Notes under the pieces: generated by a model
What the model was told of the DNA's origin: nothing
The model's input: only the letters and a program-made list of their open reading frames with translations
Database searches by the model: none
Part shown: piece after piece, positions 43,429-52,622 of the stretch
How positions within the stretch are numbered: position 1 is the stretch's first letter
Layout of the letters: every line of letters starts with the position of its first letter
Made by a program: the position numbers and the translations under genes
Assembly: GCF_000775615.1 (NCBI RefSeq)
Contig: NZ_AVPG01000021.1
Location: forward strand, 1 to 56,815
Reading direction: 5' to 3'
Length of the DNA: 56,815 bases
Origin: Pontibacillus litoralis JSM 072002
Lineage (GTDB): Bacteria; Bacillota; Bacilli; Bacillales; BH030062

Positions 43429-43457
43429 ATTGTAAACGTTTGCTTTCAACATTTCAA
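43429..43457 (-). promoter_or_regulatory. lutP promoter with overlapping cre-like site
   Basis: On the minus strand TTGAAA (43452-43457), 17 nt, TACAAT (43429-43434). Forward 43431-43444 (TGTAAACGTTTGCT) matches the cre consensus at 10 of 12 defined positions and covers the -10 region, so CcpA repression is expected. Confidence 0.65.
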
Positions 43458-43580
43458 CATATATCTAAAAATTGTATTAGAAAACAACAGGAAATGGCTT
43501 TATTTATCTTTCTTTTCCCCCACATAAATTGATTTATATGCCGATGAAGATGGTGGAATTTTGATATTAATTCACAAAAA

Positions 43581-43620
43581 AAAGCTTGTAGAAAGCAACA
43601 CAATTGCTTCTACAAGCTTT
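43581..43620 (-). terminator. Terminator of the AbgT transporter gene
   Basis: A 17-18 bp stem (AAAGCTTGTAGAA-GCAA with its complement, one bulge) and a 5-nt loop; on the minus strand it ends in eight Ts. Confidence 0.9.
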
Positions 43621-43632
43621 TCTATACATTCA

Positions 43633-45159
43633 TCAAGGATTGTATAAAATCGGAGATCCCGGTCCAAGATCAATACCGAACAACATCCAAACGACTAACA
43701 TAATTGTCCAACTAATTAAGAAGAAAATGGAGTATGGTACCATAACGGAAATCATCGTACCAATTCCCATATTTTTATCATACTTTTGTGCGAATGCAAT
43801 AACAATTGCAAAGTACGTCATAAGTGGCGTAATAATATTCGTCGAAGAATCCGCAATACGATAAGCCATTTGCGTTAATTCAGGAGAATATCCTAGCTGC
43901 ATCATAATCGGAACGAACACTGGTGCCATCATTGCCCATTTGGCTGATGCACTTCCAATAAATAAGTTAATGAAAGCAGATATAGCGATGAACACGATGA
44001 TTAAAGGAATGCCAGATAAGTTAATGCTTTGAAGGAATTCTGCACCATACACACCTAACACTAGCCCCATATTCGATTCCGTAAAATAAGCTACAAACTG
44101 ACCTGCAGTGAATGCAAGTACAATAAACATTCCCATAGATGCCATCGTATCAGATAATTGGTTGGCAACATCTTTATCATTCTTAATAGATTTCGTTACC
44201 AATCCATATACTAAACCAGGCACAAAGAATATAATTGTAATAACGGGTACAAGTGAACTCATAAATGGTGATTGAATAATTGAACCACCTTCACCACGCA
44301 TCGGTGCATTTTCTGGCAAGATTAATAGAGATAATATAGCAGCTGTCACTATTGCAGAAACAACCGACCACACAATACCCTTCTTCTCTATAGACGTTAG
44401 CTTGTCCATCGTACCTACGTAATCGCCTTTATATTCACCTAAGCGAGGTACAATAATCTTCTCCGTAACCCATGAACCTACAAATGTTAACAAGAATACG
44501 GATACAGCAATAAAGTAATAGTTCATTGCGAGGTTCATAGTTTCGGCATATGCTGGATCAATAATTTTGGCCGCTTCGATTGTTAGCTCTCCCAACAATG
44601 GGTCTGTTGCAGACAATAATAGGTTAGCACTAAATCCAGCAGATACACTGGCAAATGCTGCTGCCAAACCAGCTAATGGGTGACGACCAAGTGACGCAAA
44701 TATGACTGCACCAAGTGGTGGTAACACAACATATCCTGCATCTGATGCAACACTAGACATAATACCCGCAAATACTAGTCCTATTGTCACTAGCTTATTA
44801 GGCACAGATTGAACAAATCCACGAAGCATTGCACTAATTAGTCCAGAACGCTCGGCAATTCCGATCCCAATCATCGTCAACAACACAATTCCTAACGGAG
44901 CAAATCCGATAAAGTTATCTGTCATGCTTGTAAAAATATATTCAATACCATCAGAACTTAATAAGTTTTTAACTTCAACGATTTCGCCTTCGTTACCTGG
45001 ATGCTCTACTTTAATTCCAAAAGATGAAACAACAGCAGAAAGTACAAGTACTATTCCAGCTAAAATCGCAAACAGCGTAATTGGGTGAGGTAGCTTGTTC
45101 CCGACTTTTTCAATCATATCGAGAAAGCTTTTAAAAGCCCCTTTTCGTTGTTTACTCAT
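43633..45159 (-). CDS. AbgT-family transporter
   Basis: A 508-residue integral membrane protein of the AbgT family, named for uptake of p-aminobenzoyl-glutamate; other members export sulfonamide-type antimetabolites. The N-terminal IEKVGNKLPHPITLFAILA, the segment MSSVASDAGYVVLPPLGAVIF, the following FSANLLLSATDPLL, and FINLFIGSASAKWAMMAPVFVP are typical. It has about 11 membrane segments. AGGAGGGTAAGATTC precedes the ATG. A cre-like site overlaps its promoter, pointing to carbon catabolite control and perhaps a role in scavenging. Confidence 0.92.
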   Translation of the reverse strand: MSKQRKGAFKSFLDMIEKVGNKLPHPITLFAILAGIVLVLSAVVSSFGIKVEHPGNEGEIVEVKNLLSSDGIEYIFTSMTDNFIGFAPLGIVLLTMIGIGIAERSGLISAMLRGFVQSVPNKLVTIGLVFAGIMSSVASDAGYVVLPPLGAVIFASLGRHPLAGLAAAFASVSAGFSANLLLSATDPLLGELTIEAAKIIDPAYAETMNLAMNYYFIAVSVFLLTFVGSWVTEKIIVPRLGEYKGDYVGTMDKLTSIEKKGIVWSVVSAIVTAAILSLLILPENAPMRGEGGSIIQSPFMSSLVPVITIIFFVPGLVYGLVTKSIKNDKDVANQLSDTMASMGMFIVLAFTAGQFVAYFTESNMGLVLGVYGAEFLQSINLSGIPLIIVFIAISAFINLFIGSASAKWAMMAPVFVPIMMQLGYSPELTQMAYRIADSSTNIITPLMTYFAIVIAFAQKYDKNMGIGTMISVMVPYSIFFLISWTIMLVVWMLFGIDLGPGSPILYNP

Positions 45160-45213
45160 GAATCTTACCCTCCTGCAAATGATGAAAATAGGTTAAAAAA
45201 TCGCACAATTATT

Positions 45214-45228
45214 ATTATACCGTTTACA
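45214..45228 (-). promoter_or_regulatory. AbgT gene -10 element with cre-like site
   Basis: A perfect TATAAT on the minus strand (45214-45219) overlaps TGTAAACGGTATAA (45215-45228, minus), which matches the cre consensus at 11 of 12 defined positions. The -35 is poor (TTGTAA with a 15-nt spacer). Confidence 0.55.
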
Positions 45229-45292
45229 ACGAATTTACAAAAGAAGAACTTTCTTTGCAAAAACACGGTTTATGCTAAAAAAAGCCCAATTT

Positions 45293-45342
45293 ATAGGGAT
45301 ATTTCTAAAATAAAATTTTTTCAAAAAAATTTTATTCCCTAT
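45293..45342. repeat. AT-rich perfect inverted repeat upstream of the AbgT gene
   Basis: AATAAAATTTTTT (45309-45321) and AAAAAATTTTATT (45324-45336) form a perfect 13-bp inverted repeat with 2 nt between them, flanked by ATAGGG (45293-45298) and CCCTAT (45337-45342). It lies in the 404-nt gap between the AbgT and dapF genes, 65-130 nt upstream of the AbgT promoter. An operator or a cruciform-prone element is possible; the rest of the gap shows nothing else. Confidence 0.5.
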
Positions 45343-45526
45343 CACGAAGAAGATTTATTAAGATAATTTCATAGATTTTCTCTAGTTTTTGGCAATAGAA
45401 ACGTTCTTTATACTTTCATTGAATGATAACTTCTTTTACAAAAACACACAAAAGTTTAATTTTCTTGCTTTTTAATCATTCCAAATAATTAAATAATTCT
45501 GTAATATGTTGTGTCCAATATACACG

Positions 45527-45556
45527 ATAAACCCCAGCACTAAATCTGGAGTTTAT
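45527..45556 (-). terminator. Possible hairpin after dapF
   Basis: ATAAACCCCAG / CTGGAGTTTAT (11 bp, one mismatch) lies 8 nt after the dapF stop. The T run is poor, so it may be a weak terminator. Confidence 0.4.
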
Positions 45557-45563
45557 GCTATAC

Positions 45564-46532
45564 TTAAATGATTTGACTTTGGGCATATTTTTTCATTTGC
45601 TCATAAGCTTCTTGTTCATTTACATAATTTGTCCGAGTTGCTATTTCACTTACACTTCCATTTTGCAAGTCTACGGAAACAGTCGTATCATATTCATATG
45701 TAGCATTCCCGCGAAGTTGAATCGTATATTTCCCTTCGCTTTGAGTCACCGTGCATATAACAAAACCACCACGATTAAATACGGTTATTTCCTCATCTAA
45801 ATTATTTTCTTTTAATAAAACCGTTGTTAACGAAGAGGCAGACATCGCTGTTCCACACGCATTCGTTAACCCTACTCCACGTTCATACGTGCGGACAAAA
45901 ATTTTATTCCGAGCTAACAATTGTACAAAGCTAACATTCACCCCATTAGGTAATAAAAATTTATTTTCATTTGCTTGCCTTCCTATCAAGTTTAATTGCT
46001 CATCTTCTATCCTGTTCACAACAGCTATTAAATGAGGATTCGGAACCGCTACCGCAGTAAATAATAAGTTTTCGGATAATGGATCTAACGGCTGATTTAC
46101 GTGCTGTGCTTTTGCAATATTTAGTGGTAATGACGCTGGGCGAAGACGAACTGGTTCAATAGCTACTTCAAAGGATGGGATATTTTCAAACATATCGTCC
46201 ATTTGTTTCACTGATAAATTCGCTTCTTTCGTTTCAATTACGATTTCCGTATTATCCAGCTGTTCACATACGTAACGTCCAACGCACCTGAGTCCATTAC
46301 CACACATTTCAGCCTCTGATCCATCCGGATTAAACATCCTCATTCGAGCATGCGCTTGATGACTTGGCATCGTGAACAAAATTCCATCTGCACCTATGCT
46401 TCCTTCGCGATCACATAGTAACCGCGCTATCTGAACACGTTCATTCTCAGAAAAATGGTACTGGTGCTTCAGTTCATCTATTAACACGAAATCATTACTA
46501 GAACCATGACATTTCACAATTTGTATATCCAA
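45564..46532 (-). CDS. dapF: Diaminopimelate epimerase
   Basis: A 322-residue cofactor-independent epimerase that converts LL- to meso-diaminopimelate for lysine and peptidoglycan synthesis. The two catalytic cysteines are Cys77 (EAEMCGNGLRC) and Cys226 (TNACGTAMSA). SSNDFVLIDE and GADGILF are substrate-binding signatures. The protein is about 40 residues longer than typical DapF, owing to loops and a C-terminal helical tail (NEQEAYEQMKKYAQSQ). It stands alone between the AbgT and GNAT genes. Confidence 0.94.
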   Translation of the reverse strand: MDIQIVKCHGSSNDFVLIDELKHQYHFSENERVQIARLLCDREGSIGADGILFTMPSHQAHARMRMFNPDGSEAEMCGNGLRCVGRYVCEQLDNTEIVIETKEANLSVKQMDDMFENIPSFEVAIEPVRLRPASLPLNIAKAQHVNQPLDPLSENLLFTAVAVPNPHLIAVVNRIEDEQLNLIGRQANENKFLLPNGVNVSFVQLLARNKIFVRTYERGVGLTNACGTAMSASSLTTVLLKENNLDEEITVFNRGGFVICTVTQSEGKYTIQLRGNATYEYDTTVSVDLQNGSVSEIATRTNYVNEQEAYEQMKKYAQSQII

Positions 46533-46640
46533 TTAAACCACTCCTTTATCGTTTACCTATTGTATTATTCTTTATTGTGCTGCTAATTCTAGAGAAATTC
46601 AAGAGATTCGAAAAGAGGACCCCAAAACAAATAGGACTCT

Positions 46641-47198
46641 TTACACTTTATTTAATTCCCACTCTCTTCGTAAAATCCCCATTTTAATCGCATCAAAATA
46701 TTCATCATTTACCATTCTTGCTTGTCTCACTCTCGCTTCTTCTATCATCCCTATTTTTTTTGCAACTTTTATCATTCTTAAATTTCCTGACCAAGTGGAC
46801 ATTCCTAATCGGTGCAATTTAGTAGATTCGAAAAGAAAATCAATCCAAAGTTTATAAGCTTCCGTGCCATATCCACCATTCCAGTATTTCTTGTCATAAA
46901 TAACAATACCAGTTTCTAACCAATTAGTATGTTTATCTATCCAATAAGAACTTACACTACCAATTAATTCATCTCCTACAATAATAACTAACGCACCAGC
47001 TACTTTTTGAGTAGAAAAATGATTATCTTTCCATTTTTGCATAAATTCTTTCTTTGATATTTTAGGTTCATTTATATATGGGCCATTCCATTTCTTTGCT
47101 TCTTGTTCTTCTTCTTCATATTTCCAATAATATAAATTACCAAGATCTTGATCAGTAGCTTCCTTTAATATGATTTTTTCTCCAACAATTTCAATCAT
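46641..47198 (-). CDS. GNAT acetyltransferase, RimJ/RimL-like
   Basis: A 185-residue acetyltransferase. The N-terminal GEKIILKEATDQDLGNLYYWKY is typical of the Acetyltransf_3 (RimJ/RimL) group, as are the acetyl-CoA loop YDKKYWNGGYGTEAYKLW and the C-terminal HRLGMSTWSGNLRMIKVAKKIG. The substrate is unknown. Its codon use is somewhat more AT-rich than its neighbours', which may mean recent acquisition, but this is a visual impression only. Confidence 0.85.
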   Translation of the reverse strand: MIEIVGEKIILKEATDQDLGNLYYWKYEEEEQEAKKWNGPYINEPKISKKEFMQKWKDNHFSTQKVAGALVIIVGDELIGSVSSYWIDKHTNWLETGIVIYDKKYWNGGYGTEAYKLWIDFLFESTKLHRLGMSTWSGNLRMIKVAKKIGMIEEARVRQARMVNDEYFDAIKMGILRREWELNKV

Positions 47199-47292
47199 TA
47201 AAAAGGCACCTCCGATGGATAATTTCTGGTTATTTTAATTATATCAAAGTATGCCCTTATTGGGATTAAAACGAAGTACAATGTAATTATAA

Positions 47293-47340
47293 AAATAGTG
47301 ACTCACACGAGTAAAGTCTTGTTCGTGTGAGTCACTATTT
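47293..47340 (-). terminator. trhO terminator
   Basis: An 18-bp perfect stem (AAATAGTGACTCACACGA and its complement) with a 12-nt loop, followed on the minus strand by TTATAATT after five Ts. Confidence 0.88.
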
Positions 47341-47378
47341 GTTTCGTTTACTGGGGGTTATCCCAGCCTCTTTTTCAT

Positions 47379-48344
47379 TTATTTCATTACTGATTGTTCT
47401 TGTAAAGCGTGTAGCCTTTCTTGTACTTGCTCTTCTGTTAGTTCGTGCTCGGCAACATAGCGGTTGCGTTCATGGACGCGGCATTCATGAGAACAGCCAC
47501 GGAGATATTTGTGTTCATTTTCTTCTGAGCACAAAATCTGTTTATTACATGCTGGATTGGCGCAATTGACATACCGTTCACAAGGCTGTCCTGTAAAGTG
47601 ATCTTTTCCTACGACCACATGCTCCACTTGGTTAATTGGTACACTTATTCTCTCATCGAAAACGTACATTTGTCCATCCCATAGGTCCCCTTTCACTTCT
47701 GGGTCTTTGCCGTACGTTGCAATTCCACCATGAAGCTGACCGACATTTTCGAATCCTTCCTTTTTCAACCATCCAGAGAATTTCTCACAACGGATACCAC
47801 CTGTACAGTATGTTAATATTTCTTTACCTTCTAATTGATCTTTATTTTCACGTATCCAATCTGGTAGCTCACGAAATGTTCTTATATCTGGACGAATAGC
47901 GCCACGGAAGTGACCTAAATCGTACTCATAATCGTTTCTCGCATCGATTACCACGGTGTTCTCTTGTTTCATCTTCTCATAAAATTGTTTCGGTTCTAAA
48001 TATTTACCAGTTAACTCTTTTGGATTAATATCGTCTTCTAGTCTTAAAGTAACAAGCTCTGGACGCGGACGGCAGTGCATTTTCTTAAACGCGTGCCCTT
48101 CCGATTCATCAATCTTAAACGGCATATCAGCGAAACGAGCGTCCGCATGCATTGCATTCATATATTGTTGGGCTTGCTCTACCGTACCAGATACAGTTCC
48201 ATTAATTCCTTCTTGTGCCACAAGGATTCTTCCTTTTAAGCCGATTGTTTTGCACAGCTCTAAATGGTTGCTAGCGAATTGTTCTGGATCTTCTATCGTC
48301 ACGTATTGATAATAAAGTAACACGCGGTAATTTTTATTTGTCAT
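47379..48344 (-). CDS. trhO: tRNA uridine-34 5-hydroxylase, rhodanese family
   Basis: A 321-residue protein of the YceA/TrhO family, which hydroxylates U34 of tRNA to form 5-hydroxyuridine with oxygen. An N-terminal acylphosphatase-like region (about 1-100; [16 protein letters not shown]) is followed by a rhodanese domain (about 110-225) with the catalytic cysteine in [10 protein letters not shown], then a cysteine-rich C-terminus ([15 protein letters not shown]-type spacing and RGCSHECR). The ATG at 48344 follows AAAGGTGG by 8 nt; the open frame begins four codons earlier at a GTG inside that site. Confidence 0.93.
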   Translation of the reverse strand: MTNKNYRVLLYYQYVTIEDPEQFASNHLELCKTIGLKGRILVAQEGINGTVSGTVEQAQQYMNAMHADARFADMPFKIDESEGHAFKKMHCRPRPELVTLRLEDDINPKELTGKYLEPKQFYEKMKQENTVVIDARNDYEYDLGHFRGAIRPDIRTFRELPDWIRENKDQLEGKEILTYCTGGIRCEKFSGWLKKEGFENVGQLHGGIATYGKDPEVKGDLWDGQMYVFDERISVPINQVEHVVVGKDHFTGQPCERYVNCANPACNKQILCSEENEHKYLRGCSHECRVHERNRYVAEHELTEEQVQERLHALQEQSVMK

Positions 48345-48532
48345 TGTCTTTTCCACCTTTAATTCATATTTGCAGGATACAAATTAGGTAGTAGAGCTTG
48401 GAAAGAATAGCTCACGTAAACCATGATTTCATCCATACTTACAATCAGCTATTATATAATAAGAAGATATACATTTGCAATATTATGGTCTATGATATGG
48501 TTTGGTGAGTTTATAGAAAGGGGGGAATAAAC

Positions 48533-48676
48533 TTGACTACTGTTTTTATTATTGGTGTTTTCATTTTTGTTATCGTGTTCGTTTTATCCTTAATTACGAT
48601 TTCAAAAGGGTATAAATACGATCATACGATTGATCCGATTCCTGATCAGCAAAAAAAAGACAGCCCTTCCTCTTAA
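48533..48676 (+). CDS. YtzI-like small membrane protein
   Basis: A 47-residue protein with one N-terminal membrane segment (about residues 3-23) and a short polar tail with YKYDHTIDPIP, the pattern I associate with the Bacillus YtzI family. It begins with TTG, supported by AAGGGGGG 7 nt upstream. Too short for many gene finders. Function unknown. Its 3' end overlaps the terminator of the convergent opp operon. Confidence 0.7.
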   Translation: MTTVFIIGVFIFVIVFVLSLITISKGYKYDHTIDPIPDQQKKDSPSS

Positions 48677-48685
48677 GGTTGGGCT
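48651..48685 (-). terminator. oppABCDF terminator
   Basis: On the minus strand AGCCC-AA-CC / GG-AA-GGGCT forms an interrupted stem with a 6-nt loop, followed by GTCTTTTTTTT. It overlaps the end of the convergent small gene. Confidence 0.7.
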
Positions 48686-48697
48686 TGGCTTCCCTTT

Positions 48698-49660
48698 TCA
48701 TTCGTACAAATGACAGGCTACAAAATGATTTGACTGTACTTCTTTCCATTCAGGTACTTTTTCCTGACATTTATCCATCACTCTTGGGCATCGCGTACGA
48801 AAAACACAACCACTTGGTGGATGAAGTGGACTCGGAACGTCACCACTCACGACGATACGTTCCCTTTTTTTAAAATTAGGGTCCGGAATCGGGATAGAAG
48901 AAAGTAATGCTTGTGTATACGGATGAAGAGGTTTTGCGTGTAATGCTTCACTAGAGGCGAGTTCGATTCTATTACCTAAATACATAACTAAAATGCGATC
49001 TGATATATACTTGACCATCGATAAATCATGCGCTATAAACAAATACGTTAATCCCATTCGTTGTTGCAAGCTTTTTAATAAATTAACAATTTGCGCTTGA
49101 ATGGAAACATCTAGCGCTGAGATTGGTTCATCGCATACGATAAATTTCGGATTCACGGCTAGTGCACGAGCTATTCCTATTCGTTGCCGCTGTCCCCCAC
49201 TAAATTCATGAGGATACCGATTCCGATGCTCTTCATCTAATCCAACGAGGTCGAGCAATTCAAGCACACGCTCTTTTCTTTTTTTTCCTTTAGCTAAATG
49301 GTGAATATCTAATCCCTCCGCTACGATATCTTCTACAGCCATTCGAGGATTTAAAGAGGCATAAGGATCTTGAAATATCATTTGAACTTCCCGCCTTAAT
49401 TGCTTCAAACGATTTCCTCTCATTTTTAACATGTCTTCTCCTTTGAACACAAGCTCACCGCCGGTTGGTTCATTTAAACGAATCATTGCTCGTCCTACCG
49501 TTGATTTCCCACATCCTGATTCTCCAACAAGTCCTACCGTTTCTCCTTCAGAAATATCCAACGAAATGTTATCAACAGCTTTTAACGTTTGATTTTGCAC
49601 GTTATAATATTTCTTCAATCCCTTCACTTGCATGAACGGTTGTGCATCTATAGTCATCAA
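48698..49660 (-). CDS. oppF: Peptide ABC transporter ATPase OppF
   Basis: A 320-residue ATPase of the OppF/DppF type. Walker A is GESGCGKST, the signature FSGGQRQR, Walker B FIVCDEPISALD. The C-terminal extension carries the Fe-S-type cysteines of this family (SGCVFRTRCPRVMDKC). It is the last gene of a five-gene operon and works with OppD on the OppBC channel. It lies 15 nt after oppD with AGGAGG before the start. Confidence 0.92.
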   Translation of the reverse strand: MMTIDAQPFMQVKGLKKYYNVQNQTLKAVDNISLDISEGETVGLVGESGCGKSTVGRAMIRLNEPTGGELVFKGEDMLKMRGNRLKQLRREVQMIFQDPYASLNPRMAVEDIVAEGLDIHHLAKGKKRKERVLELLDLVGLDEEHRNRYPHEFSGGQRQRIGIARALAVNPKFIVCDEPISALDVSIQAQIVNLLKSLQQRMGLTYLFIAHDLSMVKYISDRILVMYLGNRIELASSEALHAKPLHPYTQALLSSIPIPDPNFKKRERIVVSGDVPSPLHPPSGCVFRTRCPRVMDKCQEKVPEWKEVQSNHFVACHLYE

Positions 49661-49675
49661 GCATTCCTCCTAGCA

Positions 49676-50665
49676 TTATCTTACAACTTGCGCCATCGGA
49701 TGTCGTAACCAACATGATGAATAATGTTCCCCATTCACATGCTCCAAGGTAGGATGATGATTTTTACAAATACGCATCGCTTGCTCACATCTAGCATAGA
49801 AAGGACATCCAGGAGAGGGGTCCATTAAATCAGGCGGAGAACCAATGATTGGACGTAAAGCTTGTGCACGTTGTTGATCTAATCTCGGAATAGATTGTAA
49901 AAGCCCTTTCGTATATGGATGCTGGGCATTAGCAAATATTTCTTCAGCAGTTCCTGACTCCACTACTACACCAGCATACATCACAACAACATAGTCACAC
50001 GTCTCTGCCACCACTCCTAAATCATGTGTGATAAGTAGAATTGAAGTCCCCATTTCCTCTTGCAACTTCTTCAATAACTGGAGAATTTGCGCTTGAATCG
50101 TTACATCAAGTGCTGTTGTCGGCTCATCCGCAATCAAAAGTTCAGGCTGGCATGCTAAAGAGATAGCAATCATGACACGTTGACGCATACCACCAGAAAA
50201 TTCATGAGGATACTGATCAAATCTCTGTTCTGGTTGCGGTATCCCTACCAAATGAAGTAGTTGTATCGCCTCCTCTTTCGCCTCTTTTCCATTAAATGCT
50301 CGATGCTTCATCATTCCTTCCGTTATTTGGCGGCCAATCGTTAATGTTGGATTTAAAGAAGTCATCGGATCTTGAAAAATCATCCCCATTTCATTCCCAC
50401 GTATCCGTTCCATTTGACGCTCTGTTTTCTGTAGTATATCCTCTCCATTAAACAAAATTTCCCCACCTTTATATTCAGCAGGGGGACATGATAATAATTG
50501 CATCATCGCTTTGGCGGTGACGCTTTTTCCACACCCTGATTCTCCAACGATTGCCACCGTACTTCCTCGAGGGACAGAGAAAGATACTCCCCGAACGGCT
50601 TGCACCTCTCCCCCATACGTATGGAACGAAACGGCTAAGTTTTTCACTTCTATAATAGTACTCAA
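49676..50665 (-). CDS. oppD: Peptide ABC transporter ATPase OppD
   Basis: A 329-residue ATPase of the OppD/DppD type with Walker A GESGCGKSV, signature FSGGMRQR, Walker B LLIADEPTTALD and the C-terminal cysteine motif SPGCPFYARCEQAMRIC. It pairs with OppF to drive peptide uptake. It is 18 nt downstream of oppC in the operon. Confidence 0.92.
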   Translation of the reverse strand: MSTIIEVKNLAVSFHTYGGEVQAVRGVSFSVPRGSTVAIVGESGCGKSVTAKAMMQLLSCPPAEYKGGEILFNGEDILQKTERQMERIRGNEMGMIFQDPMTSLNPTLTIGRQITEGMMKHRAFNGKEAKEEAIQLLHLVGIPQPEQRFDQYPHEFSGGMRQRVMIAISLACQPELLIADEPTTALDVTIQAQILQLLKKLQEEMGTSILLITHDLGVVAETCDYVVVMYAGVVVESGTAEEIFANAQHPYTKGLLQSIPRLDQQRAQALRPIIGSPPDLMDPSPGCPFYARCEQAMRICKNHHPTLEHVNGEHYSSCWLRHPMAQVVR

Positions 50666-50683
50666 ATTCTATCCCCCTATCAT

Positions 50684-51616
50684 TTATTGACGTAATTTCG
50701 GGTCTAACGCATCTCGAAGTCCATCCCCGAACACGTTAAATGCAAACATCGTTAAAGAAATCAATATAGCAGGAAAGAACAGCTGATAGAAGTTTCCTAC
50801 TAAAATACTATCTAGCGCATCATTTGCCATTGTTCCCCAACTCGCTTGTGGAGCAGGAATTCCTAATCCAAGAAAACTTAACGTTGCCTCCGCAAAAATC
50901 GCCGTCGGAACGGTTAAGGTTACATTGACGAGAATCGGTCCTAACGTGTTCGGTATCATATGTTTATGAAGCTTCCATTTCATAGTTGCCCCTAGAGCTT
51001 CTGAAGCTTGGACATACTCTTGTTGTTTCAACTGCAACACTTGTCCTCTTACTAAGCGAGCCATAGGGATCCAACCGGTAATTGTCATCGCTAAAATAAT
51101 CGTCCATAACCCTTGCTCTAGCACAACCATTAATAAAATTACTAACAATAAATAAGGAATGGCATAAAGCGTTTCAGCAATTCTCATCATGGCGTTATCT
51201 GTACGCTCATTTGAGATGCCTGAAATTCCTCCATAAACAATACCTACGATAAAATCGATGAGCGCTGCCATCAATCCGATAAATAAAGAAATACGCGCTC
51301 CATACCACACTCTTGTAAAAATATCTCTTCCCAATTGGTCGGTTCCAAACCAGTGATCGACGTTCGGTTCAAGGTTCTTCTTCGTAAAATCTTGCTCGTA
51401 ATACGTATAGCTATTTAAATAAGGACCAATAATGGCGAGAATCGTTAAGGCGAGAATCGCAATCAATCCAAACATCGCCAGTTTATTCTCCTTTAAGCGG
51501 CGCCACACATCCTCCCAATAAGAAACGCTCGGACGATTGATTTTCTCTGCTTCTGTAAAGTTGTCATGAACTTTCTCAAACATGTCTTGGGTAAGGTGTC
51601 GTTTCTCGCTCATCAT
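50684..51616 (-). CDS. oppC: Peptide ABC transporter permease OppC
   Basis: A 310-residue permease with an N-terminal OppC_N region (YWEDVWRRLKENKLAMFGLIAIL), an extracytoplasmic loop (NVDHWFGTDQLGRDIFTRVWYGAR) and about six membrane segments. The EAA-type coupling loop is QASEALGATMKWKLHKHMIPN. It overlaps oppB by 4 nt (ATGA), so the two permease genes are translated together. Confidence 0.92.
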   Translation of the reverse strand: MMSEKRHLTQDMFEKVHDNFTEAEKINRPSVSYWEDVWRRLKENKLAMFGLIAILALTILAIIGPYLNSYTYYEQDFTKKNLEPNVDHWFGTDQLGRDIFTRVWYGARISLFIGLMAALIDFIVGIVYGGISGISNERTDNAMMRIAETLYAIPYLLLVILLMVVLEQGLWTIILAMTITGWIPMARLVRGQVLQLKQQEYVQASEALGATMKWKLHKHMIPNTLGPILVNVTLTVPTAIFAEATLSFLGLGIPAPQASWGTMANDALDSILVGNFYQLFFPAILISLTMFAFNVFGDGLRDALDPKLRQ

Positions 51617-52542
51617 TCGCCCTCCCCAGTAATTTTTATTCTAGGGTCGATGAATGTATAGGCGATATCCACGAGAAACACTAGGAAAATTAATATCGCC
51701 GCATAGAAAATGGTTGACCCTAATATAACCGGATAATCCCGGTTAAAAATGCCAATAACAAACATTTCCCCCATCCCAGGAATACCGAATATTTTCTCTA
51801 TAATAAAGCTTCCTGTTACGAGGTTAGTCGTAATAATACCAAGGACGGTGACGACAGGTAATAGTGCATTTCGAAAAGCATGCTGCAAAATAACCATATG
51901 CCGGGAGAGCCCCTTTGCTTTCGCTGTATACATATAATCTTGTCCTAATACTTCAAGCATGCTTGACCTCATTAATCGAGCAATGTAAGCCATTGGCATC
52001 ATTGCTAGGGAAATTGATGGTAAAATCGTATGGGACCAAGATTCCCAAGTAGCTACCGGTAGCAACCGCCATTCTACTGCGACATAATTAATGAGAAACG
52101 TTGCTAATATAAAACTAGGAACAGAAATACCAATGATAGATAACACCATGGCCAAATAGTCAGGCCAGCGGTTACGGTTTAATGAAGCAATGACGCCAAA
52201 GATGAGACCGAAGCAAACAGCAATGATCAGTGCTTGAATTCCTAAATGCAGCGATACGGGAAATCCGTTAACAATATAATCATTCACTGTAATTGTTTTA
52301 GACTTTAAAGACGGCCCGAAATCAAATTGGGCTAATTGTTTCAAGTAAATGACGTACTGGACAGCAAGTGGTTCATCTAAGTGATAATATTGCTGTAAAT
52401 TATTATATACTGCTTCTGGCATCGTACCTTCCTTTGCAAATGGATTACCAGGTATGCTATGCATTAATAGAAAGGTAATAGTAATGACGACCCACAACGT
52501 AACGACAGCCCAGACCAGACGTTTGAATATATAGTTCAACAA
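51613..52542 (-). CDS. oppB: Peptide ABC transporter permease OppB
   Basis: A 309-residue permease with about six membrane segments. The EAA loop is YTAKAKGLSRHMVILQHAFRNALLPVV and the C-terminus ends in VDIAYTFIDPRIK, both typical of OppB/DppB. The frame is open from 52596, but family members start at the equivalent of LNYIFKRLVW, so the TTG at 52542 (9 nt after GGAG) is preferred. An ATG at 52557 is the alternative. Confidence 0.88.
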   Translation of the reverse strand: MLNYIFKRLVWAVVTLWVVITITFLLMHSIPGNPFAKEGTMPEAVYNNLQQYYHLDEPLAVQYVIYLKQLAQFDFGPSLKSKTITVNDYIVNGFPVSLHLGIQALIIAVCFGLIFGVIASLNRNRWPDYLAMVLSIIGISVPSFILATFLINYVAVEWRLLPVATWESWSHTILPSISLAMMPMAYIARLMRSSMLEVLGQDYMYTAKAKGLSRHMVILQHAFRNALLPVVTVLGIITTNLVTGSFIIEKIFGIPGMGEMFVIGIFNRDYPVILGSTIFYAAILIFLVFLVDIAYTFIDPRIKITGEGE

Positions 52543-52584
52543 GTTTATCCACTCCATTCGATGGACATCAGAACACGTTAATGG

Positions 52585-52616
52585 AAATCCTGCCACCTGT
52601 AATGGCAGCAGGATTT
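52585..52616 (-). terminator. Intra-operon hairpin after oppA
   Basis: AAATCCTGCCA / TGGCA-GC-AGGATTT forms an 11-bp stem with a short bulge and no strong T run. Hairpins here often stabilise the binding-protein mRNA or partly terminate, so that oppA is expressed above the rest. Confidence 0.55.
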
Positions 52617-52622
52617 ATCGCT

